Shown one piece after another: positions 1 to 8,200 of a stretch of 64,000 nucleotides of DNA. The notes beneath the pieces are model-generated. The model was not told where the DNA came from, searched no databases, and saw only the letters and a program-made list of their open reading frames with translations. Position 1 is the stretch's first letter. Every line of letters begins with the position of its first letter. A program made the position numbers and the translations under genes. The DNA is from Actinoalloteichus hymeniacidonis (GTDB lineage Bacteria > Actinomycetota > Actinomycetes > Mycobacteriales > Pseudonocardiaceae). The stretch is taken from assembly GCF_014203365.1 (NCBI RefSeq), contig NZ_JACHIS010000001.1, positions 4,030,001 to 4,094,000 of the forward strand. Reading direction: 5' to 3'.

Positions 1-1
1 G

Positions 2-508
2 GAATTGATCGACGCCACGGTGCGCGTAGTGGCCACCCATGGCGTGGCGGGCGTCAGTCATCGGACCGTGTCCAAGGAGGCGGGCCAACCCGCGACAGCT
101 GCCGCCTATTACTTCCGCAGCATCGATGATCTCCTCACCGCCGCGTTGAGCAGCGTGATGGATGCGGACTCCACACGGTTGCGACAGGTCGTCACCCATG
201 GCCGCGATGGAGTGACCGGCCTTCGCGCGGTCGCCGAGCTGATGGCTTGGGCCGTCGGCGATCGCGCGCACCTGCTTGCGGAGTACGAGCTGTTCCTACT
301 CGCAGCTCGTGACTCCGCTCTGCGTCCCCCCACACATCGGTGGTTGGAGGCAGTCGCCGAACTCGGCAGACGGCACACCGACGATCCGGTGCGGGTCGCG
401 GGGTTGGTCGCCGCCTTCGATGGGCTACTGCTTCATGCACTGCTCTACGACGAGCCACCCAGCGCCGAGGAGTTCGAGGCGATTCTTCGCATGCTGTTGT
501 CCGGTTAG
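2..508 (+). CDS. TetR-family transcriptional regulator (5' end outside window)
   Basis: The frame is open to the left edge of the window, so the N-terminus is missing. The visible start matches the middle of a TetR helix-turn-helix: an alanine-rich helix ending in GVAGVSHRTVSKEAG, followed by the recognition-helix signature AAAYYFRSIDDLL. The remaining 130 or so residues are a helical ligand-binding domain without recognisable ligand residues. TetR proteins are usually repressors released by a small molecule. The gene converges on an LLM oxidoreductase and shares a terminator with it, so the target cannot be inferred from this side; a divergent target would lie outside the window. The family call is firm, the specific role unknown. 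Confidence 0.85.
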   Translation, partial: ELIDATVRVVATHGVAGVSHRTVSKEAGQPATAAAYYFRSIDDLLTAALSSVMDADSTRLRQVVTHGRDGVTGLRAVAELMAWAVGDRAHLLAEYELFLLAARDSALRPPTHRWLEAVAELGRRHTDDPVRVAGLVAAFDGLLLHALLYDEPPSAEEFEAILRMLLSG

Positions 509-565
509 ACAACTGAGAATGCAGAAAGTGACGCGCTTTCGAGACTGCGTAGGCGCAGACTGTCC

Positions 566-605
566 GGGTGCGGCGGGCCCGTTCCAGGGTTCACCCGCCG
601 CACCC
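566..605. terminator. Bidirectional terminator between TetR and LLM genes
   Basis: A perfect 12-bp inverted repeat (566-577 GGGTGCGGCGGG with 594-605) encloses a 16-nt loop. It lies 58 bp past the TetR stop and 25 bp past the stop of the convergent LLM gene. There is no long T tract, as is usual for high-GC actinobacterial hairpins. Confidence 0.65.
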
Positions 606-629
606 GCACCGGACGGGCTCAGATCTGAG

Positions 630-1505
630 CTAGCCGAGCTCGGCGAGCTTGGGCACGATGGGGGCGACCCCGTCGATCCAGGCGGCAGGCAGACCGCCGG
701 TGGGCATGACGATGACTCGATGGACACCCAGTCCGGCGTATCCCGCCATCTGCCGGACGAATTCGTCGTGGGTGCCCGGATCCGGCTGCAGTCCACCGGC
801 GAGGATGGTCTTCTGGATGGTCGTGTAGTCGCGCCCGAGGTCGTCACAATGCCGCCGCAGCACCGCAAGCTTGTGTTCGACCTCCTCGACCGAGCTGGCG
901 AAGAGGTTGCAGGCGTCGCCGTACTGCGCGACCAGCCGTAGCGTCTTGCGCTCGCCACCACCGCCGATGAGCACCTTCGGTCGGTTGATCGGCTGCGGCG
1001 AACAGAGCGTCTCGGCAAGTCGATAGTGCTTGCCATCGAAGGGTCCGTTGTTCGCCGGATCCCACATCTGTCCGCAGATGCGCAGCGTTTCCTCCAGCCG
1101 TTCGAACCGTTCGGCCACCGGAGGGAACGGCACGCCGAGCCCGTGGTGTTCCCGTTCGAACCAGGCTGCGCCGATGCCCAGGGTGGCACGGCCGCCCGAG
1201 AGCACGTCGAGCGTGGTGACGATCTTGGCGAGCAGGCCGGGGTGTCGATACGTCACCCCGGTGACGAGCAGGCCGAGATCGACGGTGGACGTGTGCGCGG
1301 CCAGGAAACCGAGGGTCGTGTAGCCCTCCAGCATGTTGGCCTCGGTGGGCAGCCCGGTCCCCTCGATCTGGAAGAAGTGGTCCATGAAGGAGAGCCAGCT
1401 CGCGCCGGAGGCCTCCGCCGAGGTACCCGCCCTGGCCAGTTCCCCGGCGATGGCGGTGGGGCCGCCATCGATATCGAAGACGGGGAGGTGAAATCCGAGC
1501 TCCAT
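630..1505 (-). CDS. LLM-class F420-dependent oxidoreductase
   Basis: The 291-residue product has the luciferase-like TIM-barrel pattern. It opens with MELGFHLPVFDIDGG, has a central SFMDHFFQ segment, the LGLLVTGVTYRHPGLLAK strand-helix and the GRATLGIGAAWFEREH motif typical of F420-dependent LLM enzymes. Such proteins transfer hydride between F420H2 (sometimes FMNH2) and diverse substrates in the cytoplasm; the substrate cannot be read from sequence. A longer frame reaches 1559, but AAGGGA sits 7 nt before the ATG at 1505 and family homology begins there. It is a single-gene unit ending at the hairpin shared with the TetR gene. Confidence 0.85.
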   Translation of the reverse strand: MELGFHLPVFDIDGGPTAIAGELARAGTSAEASGASWLSFMDHFFQIEGTGLPTEANMLEGYTTLGFLAAHTSTVDLGLLVTGVTYRHPGLLAKIVTTLDVLSGGRATLGIGAAWFEREHHGLGVPFPPVAERFERLEETLRICGQMWDPANNGPFDGKHYRLAETLCSPQPINRPKVLIGGGGERKTLRLVAQYGDACNLFASSVEEVEHKLAVLRRHCDDLGRDYTTIQKTILAGGLQPDPGTHDEFVRQMAGYAGLGVHRVIVMPTGGLPAAWIDGVAPIVPKLAELG

Positions 1506-2042
1506 CAAGCGATCCCTTCGGTAAACGAGAACTGCTTCGGTCCAGCCACCGACGCGCACGTCTCACTGCGACGAGAGGAGATAACGGGATGATGCCGCGA
1601 AACCGGCGACGCAGCGGCGGGCCGAGCCCGTGTTCGACCTCGCCGCCATGGCGACCACGCCGCAGCGCAGATGCCCTGACGTGTTCCGCCAGGCCAGACT
1701 ATCCCCGATCTCGGTCCGAGGCAGAGAGCAGCGTCGGCGCCCGCCGACCGGTCGATGGCACGCTCCCCTCGGATCCACGTTCCCGAGGACAGCACCGGGA
1801 ATCGTGGGAATACTGCACGGCATTCGTCCCATCGGCCTTCTCGAGGCCGACCGTTGCGGAGGAGCCTGCGCGCGATGGGGACGTCGGCGGGCGGATCCGT
1901 GTGAGAGAAGACGACACCGTCGGACTCGTGGAACCGCACGGCGAGGCTCGGCCGGGTTCGGAGGACGAGCGGTCGGCCAGGATGCGGGCAGTGCTTGCTT
2001 CGCCTCCGTCGCGACAGGGTGGTCAGCGCGGGTAGGCAGGCA
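1506..2042. other. Intergenic region upstream of LLM gene
   Basis: Apart from the protease fragment at 1766-1945, this stretch shows no convincing gene on either strand. It must contain the promoter of the LLM gene near 1505, but no clear -10/-35 pair could be singled out. Confidence 0.5.
1766..1945 (-). pseudogene. Decayed fragment of a third S8-protease C-terminal domain
   Basis: On the minus strand, three reading frames joined by two shifts reproduce the tail of the neighbouring proteases. Around 1933-1871, FHESDGVVFSHTDPPAD matches FHEDGDLVFGYGEVPAD of the adjacent gene. Then 1866-1798 in another frame gives GSSATVGLEKADGTNAVQYS, against GSSATIGLENADGTDALLFS. Then 1798-1766 back in the first frame gives PVLSSGTWIRG, against PVLSSGRSIRF. 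No catalytic domain, start or ribosome site remains. It lies just downstream of the 2145-4745 protease on the same strand, so it is probably the residue of a tandem copy. Confidence 0.75.
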
Positions 2043-2073
2043 GGGGGCGATACCTGTCGCAGGTATCGCCCCC
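2043..2073 (-). terminator. Terminator of the first S8 protease gene
   Basis: A perfect 13-bp stem (GGGGGCGATACCT, 2043-2055, with 2061-2073) and a 5-nt loop lie 72 bp beyond the stop codon of the protease at 2145. Confidence 0.7.
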
Positions 2074-2144
2074 GCTCTCGGCCACCCGTTCCGGGCTGTC
2101 AGGCCGGATAGAGCGGTCTCACCGCCCTGGCCAGAGCCGGTGGC

Positions 2145-4745
2145 TCAGCTCGTTCGCAGTCGAGTTCCGTCCGCACCCACCGGTGAGGTGAACCGAATCG
2201 ACCGGCCCGAGGACAGCACCGGCGTGTCGTAGGAGAACAAGAGGGCGTCCGTGCCATCGGCGTTCTCCAAGCCGATCGTCGCCGAGGAGCCCTGTGCTCG
2301 TTCCGAGTCGGCGGGCACCTCGCCGTAGCCGAAGACGAGATCACCGTCCTCGTGGAATCCGACCGAAACGGTGACCAGTTGGTCGCTTTCGATCATCCGC
2401 AGGCCACGCCACTCGATGACGAGAACGCGGTCGCCCGCCTCGCCGTGCAATCCGGTGTACACCCGGCCGCCGTCGGTCGGGGTCAGGTCATCCCAGAACG
2501 GATAGACCGCCGCGTTGGGGTGATCGGGATCCGGGATCGCGGTGTTGTCGTAGACCGACGTCGACGCGTCGAACGACAGGTAGCCGTTGGCGGAGACATG
2601 CGCCTGCTGATAGGTCTGTCCGTAGAAGCCCACGGGGAAGGGAAGGTCGATCGTGGTGACCCCGTCGTCCCCGGTCAGGCCCAGATCCGTGTTGCCGGAC
2701 AGGAACTCCTCGGAGCCGACCCGACAGGTGTGCCCATACTCGTCGGTGACATCGGGCAGCTCGAGGTCCAGGCGTGCAGCGCCGCCCTCGACAGACAACT
2801 CCCGATCGAGCGGCCCGAGACAACCGTCGGCCGTCGCGGTCACCCGGTAGGTCCCCTCGGGCACGGCCTCGACGCGATAGTCGCCGTGGGCGTCGGTGGA
2901 TACGGACGGCAGGACGCCGTCGCCGATGGTCACCGTGGCGCCGGGCAACCCGGCTCCCGCCGAGTCGACGACCCGGCCGGTCACCGAGTGGGTGGGAATC
3001 GCGCCGAGCGCGAGTTCGACGGTGGTGGACTCTCCGCTCGCCACCGACGTCTCGACCTCGGTCGGGTAGAAGCCGAAAGCCGAGGCGGCCACGGTGTAGT
3101 CGCCCACCACCAGCAACACCGAGAAGGTGCCATCGTCGCCCGCACCGATCTCCCGCTGCTGCGGCCCGGCAACGGTGATCTCGGCGCCGGCCACCGGCGC
3201 TCCCGAATCATCGACCACCGCTCCCGCGAGCACGCCGGTCTCGCCGCGCGGAGCCGCCGCGATGAGCGCGAGGACATCGAGTCTGCCCTCGCCCCACACG
3301 TTGTTGTCCTCGGCCGTACCGCCGCAGCTGGTGTCGTCGACGTCGATCGCGCTGCCGTCGAGTAGTGCCCTGGTGCCCGTGATGTCGCCGACCAGGTTCG
3401 GCACCGCCGACCACAGCAGCGCCACCGAGCCGGAGACATGCGGTGCGGCCATCGACGTGCCGCTGGACAGGCCGTAGGCATCACCGGGCCGCGCCGAGCG
3501 CACGTTCACGCCGGGCGCGGCGATGTGCGGTCGGATGTCGCCGTTCGCGCCGGGGCCTCGACTGGAGCTCGCGGCGATCTGATTGTCCGCGCCATAGGAC
3601 CCGACGCTGTAGGAGTGCACGGAGTCGCCGGGCGAGCCCGCCGAGTCGCAACCGGGACCGTAGTTGCCGTTGGAGAACACGGCGAAGATCCCCGAGGCGG
3701 TCCAGGCGCTGACGATATGGTCGTACCAGGGGTTGATCGCCGAGCCGTTGGCCATGCCCCAGGAGTTGTTCACGATGTGCGGACGCAGGTCCGGTCGCGG
3801 GTTCTCACCCGCCGTGTTCGTCGGCGCGAGCATGAACTGCCCGGCGGCCAGCAACGATGCGTCGGAGCAACCACCGCCCTCGCAGCCTCGGGCCGCGATC
3901 CATCGGGCCCCGGGTGCCACACCGATCCGATTACCGGGGCCGTCGTCGCCGACCATGGTGCCGGTGACGTGGGTGCCGTGCCCGGATCGGTCACAGGGCT
4001 CCACCGAGATCCCGTCGCAGTCGCCGGTGGGGTCGAACCAGTTGTAGTCGTGGTCGAAGCCGCCGTCGCCCAGGTTCCCGCGATAGGCCTCGACCAGCGC
4101 CGGGTGGTCGTACTGGACACCGGAGTCGACGCTGCCGACGACGATGTCCTCGCCGAGAACGTCGTACTCCGACCAGGCCTCGTCGGCCTTGATCGACGAC
4201 AAACCCCATTCCACGTCATCGCGGCCGGCCTGTTCAGCGGTCTCGAACGTCTGATCAGGCAGGTCCAGGTGGCCGGTCAGGGTGACCTCGTCGACGCCCT
4301 GCAGCACTGCCATCGCGTTCGTCAACGATGTCGAGGCGTCGCGGACGAGCACCCGATTGGAGATCCAATAGGGAGTGAAGTCGTCATGCCGCTCCTCGAG
4401 CAGCTCGACGATCTCGGCCTGACTGCGTTGCGCCTGATCCCGCAGGGCGTCGACGACGGCGGCGCCGCGATCGGCCCAGTCGTCGATCGCCGCAGCGGCA
4501 GTCAGATCCGGCTGTTCGTCGAAGACGACCCAGACATCGGTGGAGCCCTGATCCGCCAGCGCCGCGACGACGTCGGCGTCCACCCGGCCGGGGGCCGTGC
4601 TCGGCGAGTCGTCACCGGTCTGTGCGAGGGCAGGTCCAACGCCGCTCACGACCAGTGCACTCGACATTGCGATCGCCAGCCCTACCGCGCCCGATCTGGC
4701 CGACCGGCGCTCAGCCACCCACGCCGGTAAACGCTTTCTTCGCAC
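2145..4745 (-). CDS. Secreted S8 (subtilisin-like) serine protease
   Basis: The 866-residue preproprotein has a signal peptide with basic N-terminus, hydrophobic core and probable cleavage after GVGPALA. A propeptide-like region (about 65-160) precedes the S8 domain (about 175-500). The triad is visible: Asp207 in GSVDSGVQYDHPAL, His256 in SGHGTHVTGT and Ser431 in SGTSMAAPHVSG, with oxyanion Asn326 in VNNSWG. Two carboxypeptidase-regulatory-like beta repeats (about 500-655) follow, then a nidogen-like or GEVED-like beta domain (about 680-855). It should degrade proteins outside the cell. The GTG at 4745 was chosen because AAGGAG lies 5 nt upstream; an in-frame ATG at 4766 lies within that site's leader. 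It is a close paralogue of the next protease, which also lies on the minus strand. Confidence 0.9.
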   Translation of the reverse strand: MRRKRLPAWVAERRSARSGAVGLAIAMSSALVVSGVGPALAQTGDDSPSTAPGRVDADVVAALADQGSTDVWVVFDEQPDLTAAAAIDDWADRGAAVVDALRDQAQRSQAEIVELLEERHDDFTPYWISNRVLVRDASTSLTNAMAVLQGVDEVTLTGHLDLPDQTFETAEQAGRDDVEWGLSSIKADEAWSEYDVLGEDIVVGSVDSGVQYDHPALVEAYRGNLGDGGFDHDYNWFDPTGDCDGISVEPCDRSGHGTHVTGTMVGDDGPGNRIGVAPGARWIAARGCEGGGCSDASLLAAGQFMLAPTNTAGENPRPDLRPHIVNNSWGMANGSAINPWYDHIVSAWTASGIFAVFSNGNYGPGCDSAGSPGDSVHSYSVGSYGADNQIAASSSRGPGANGDIRPHIAAPGVNVRSARPGDAYGLSSGTSMAAPHVSGSVALLWSAVPNLVGDITGTRALLDGSAIDVDDTSCGGTAEDNNVWGEGRLDVLALIAAAPRGETGVLAGAVVDDSGAPVAGAEITVAGPQQREIGAGDDGTFSVLLVVGDYTVAASAFGFYPTEVETSVASGESTTVELALGAIPTHSVTGRVVDSAGAGLPGATVTIGDGVLPSVSTDAHGDYRVEAVPEGTYRVTATADGCLGPLDRELSVEGGAARLDLELPDVTDEYGHTCRVGSEEFLSGNTDLGLTGDDGVTTIDLPFPVGFYGQTYQQAHVSANGYLSFDASTSVYDNTAIPDPDHPNAAVYPFWDDLTPTDGGRVYTGLHGEAGDRVLVIEWRGLRMIESDQLVTVSVGFHEDGDLVFGYGEVPADSERAQGSSATIGLENADGTDALLFSYDTPVLSSGRSIRFTSPVGADGTRLRTS

Positions 4746-5189
4746 CGATTCTCCTTCTTGTCGCATTCAGCTCGAACGTCACCGCCACGTCGGATTGGTG
4801 CGCGATGACTGGTTTCGACCTAACCGCTGAATCGGTTCACTTGGCAATCGTCTGATCGGCGTAGCAGACCGAATATCGATGCCCCATTGATTGTTGCCGG
4901 CGTTGACCTCCGCGCGATCGCGCCGACACCGAATCTGCGGCAATAGCAACAGAAAGACCGGATTTCATCGCAGCGTCGCCCTTTCATGCAGATAAATCCG
5001 TGCCCTTCGAGCAGTAATAGCGACCCAAACGCACCACGCCGCGCTCAATCGAGCGAATCGGCAGGCGCGAGCGAACCAAGAAAGAGAACGGTCGGTGAAT
5101 TACCGACCGGACCGAATAGGCCATTCGTGGGTTATCGGTGAACAGCGACACACCTACCGATCAAGCGATTCGACCGCCAACGCGGCGAT
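4746..5189. other. Intergenic region upstream of first S8 protease
   Basis: This interval carries the promoter region of the protease starting at 4745 and is visibly richer in A and T than its flanks around 4850-5050. No gene, tRNA or clear operator was seen. Confidence 0.5.
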
Positions 5190-5228
5190 GGGTGGTCGCC
5201 GAGCGGATTCCCCGCTCGGCGACCACCC
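5190..5228 (-). terminator. Terminator of the large S8 protease gene
   Basis: A perfect 17-bp stem (5190-5206 with 5212-5228; left arm GGGTGGTCGCCGAGCGG) and a 5-nt loop lie 37 bp past the stop of the 1489-residue protease. It is one of the strongest hairpins in the window. Confidence 0.75.
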
Positions 5229-5264
5229 ACATCACCTGAGAATCGTGCGAACTATTGGTGCCGG

Positions 5265-8200
5265 TCACCAGTCCGGCCGGTGCACCACCTCGACGTTGTT
5301 GATCGCGGCGGGCTGGTAGCTACGCCGGTTGAGGAACTCGATGTCCAAGGACTCGCCCTCATCGATCGTCACGGTGTACACCCGCTGATCGGCCGCTCGC
5401 CCACCCACCGTCTGGGCGATGTCGTAACCGAGCAGCGCCACCTGGTCGTTGAGCGTGACGTCGAACTTCCGCCAGTCGACCTTCGGGGACCTCTTGAGCT
5501 CGGCGAAGCCGAGGGTCACCTCATAGGTTCCCGCAGGCAGATCATCGAACCGATACGCCTCCAGATCGCTGCGCTGACTTCGGTAGAGAGCGTCCTCCCT
5601 GGTGTTGACGATCTCCACGTTGTCGCCGACCGCATCGGTGACGGAATCCTCGCCGATCCAACCCCACGAACCCTCGGTGTACGCCTGGTCCGGCGCGAAC
5701 GCGATCTCGTCGGCCGCCACGTGCTCCTCCACGCCACCTGCGGAGACACCCTGCCAATAGCCGGAGACCACCACCTCGACCGGAACCTGCACGACGGGCT
5801 GCCTGCCCGCGTTGGTGTCGAACAGCAGTGTCGCCTGATACACGCCGGATTCCAGGCCCGAGGTGTCGATCTCGACCTCGACGTCGATCGAGTCTCCCGG
5901 CTCCAGCGAGCCGGTGGTGACCTTCTGCTTCAGCCACGGGACATCCGTCGACACGGGCACCCCGCTGTCGATGAGGTACGCCGTGTTGGACACCTGGGAG
6001 GTCACCCACAATGCGCCGTCGGCGTCCAACTCCGCGCCTGCTCCCGCGAACTGGACGGTCTCCGGGAAGGCCACCGTGGAGATGACCGCGCAGGTCGCGG
6101 GGTCGATCTGATAGATCGTGTCGGTCGGGCTGTTGGTGGTGACCCACAGTGTCCCGGCCACCGGGTGATAGGCGAGACCGGCCACGCCCGTCTCCGGCGC
6201 GGTGCAGCTCGCCAGGAGCGAGCCCGGCTCGGAGTGCGAGGAACCCGCGACGTGGTAGATGACGCCCTCGTTCCAGCCGCCGATGTAGAAGGAGTCGTCG
6301 TCGGCCCGGTAGGCGAGTCCGCGTTGCGAGGTGTCGCTCCACGGCGAACCCGTGATGCTATAGCCCACCGAGCCGTCGGCCTCGTCCCAACAATGGATTC
6401 CGTTGTCGCCCCCCACATTGACCTGGCAGAGCAATCCGTTGCGCGAGTCATAGGCGAGATCGGCGTTCCAGGTACCCGCCCAGTCCGCATCGAAGGTCCG
6501 GCCGGTCGCCGAGCCATCGGTGGCGAACTCGGTGTTGGTGATCGACACCGGGTCCGAGATCCACACGCTCTCGTTCACTCCGACGCCCCAGGCGGTGTCG
6601 ACCTCGTCGACGTCCCAGGAGGCCAACACCTCGCCCTCGGCCAACGGTGCGGCGCCTGCGAGGTCCGCGATCTCCTCCTCGGTGTAGTTCGCTCTGGTGT
6701 CCACTGCGGAGCGGTCGGCCTCCGAACGCACCTCGGCCAGCAGTTCGGCCTGCGCGGGGGTCTGATTGACGCGATCGCCGCCGCGTTCGGAGATCGCCCA
6801 GCTCAAGTCGTGATCCCCGGTGTTGCTCAGTGTCACCGAGGTACTGCGGGTCGCGTCCTGGGGAACGATCCAGGAGACATCACCGGGGCTGGCCTCGCCC
6901 CGAGCCGTGGTGAGCTCGGCATCGACGGTGACCGTCTCCCGGTTCTCCCCCAGGTATGCGGTGGTGGTGAACTCCGAGTAGTCCTCCTTCCCCACCGACA
7001 CCGTGTAGTAGCCGAGCAGCTGCTGGGCTACGAAGGTGCCGTCGTCGGCGGTGGTCACCGTGTTGAGCACCGAGCCACGTTGCGACACCGCCACGGAGGC
7101 GCCGCCGACGGGCAGGCCATCGTTGGCGTCGACCACGGTGCCGGTCAGGAAGCCCGCGTCGGGCTCGTCGAAGCGGATCGAGGTCCCCTCGGCGAGCACA
7201 GCGGAGTTGAAGGAGTACTGCAATGCGTCGGTCCCCGAGGCGTTCTCGATTCCGACGGTGGCCGAGGACCCCAGTGCAGCGGGCACGCCCGAGGGCAGCT
7301 CGGCGTAATTGAAGGTCAGCCCGCCTGCTTCCTGGAACGCCACCGAGAAGGTGATCCGAGCCTGCGAGGCCAGGATGCGGACGTTCCGCCATTCGATGAC
7401 GAACTCGCGCTCGCCCTCGTCACCGGACAGCCCGGTGAAGACGCCGCTCGACGAATCGACCGTCAGATCGTCCCAGAACGGATACACGGCCCCGTTCGGC
7501 GCCGCCGAGCTGGGCAGTGCGCCGTTGAGATACGAGGTGGCCGGTGCGGTGAAACTGAGGAAACCGTTGGTGGACACGTAGGCCTGGTCGTACTGCTGAC
7601 CGTAGAACCCGACCGGGAACGGCAGTGCCACGGTGGTCTGGGCGTCGTCACCGGTCAGCGACACGGGGGTGTCGCCTGCCACGAAGGCATCGCCCTCGGT
7701 GCGGCAGAAATTGCCGTGGGTGTCGGTGATGTCGGGAAGAGAGAAATTGGCGACGGTGTTGCCACCGGCCACCACGAGCTCCCTGCTCTGATCGCCGACA
7801 CAACCCGAACCGCCTGCGGAGAGCTCGTAGGTTCCCTCCGGTACGGCGTCGAACGTGAACCCGCCGTTGGCGTCGGTGGTCACCGGGGCGAGCACGCCGC
7901 CGTCGAAGGCGACGTCGATACCGGAGAGTCCGGTCCCCGCCGAGTCGGCGACCTGACCGAACACCGTGCGGGTCGGAACGGCGGTCAACGCGAGGTCGAC
8001 GGTGGCGGTCTCGCCGGCCAGCACGGCCGCCGATCCGTCGGCCGAGCCATAGCCGAATGCCGATCCGGTGACGGCGTAATCCCCGACCGCCAGGGTCAAC
8101 GAGAAGGTGCCGTCCTCGTCTGCGGTCGCCGCGCGCTCCTGCGGGCCGGACACGGCGATCTGAGCACCCGAGACCGGTTCGCCGGTGGCGGTATCGGTCA

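Noticed and set aside
1589-2232. Plus-strand genes downstream of the LLM promoter
   Set aside because: Overlapping frames here lack ribosome sites and families; the only interpretable sequence is the minus-strand protease remnant.
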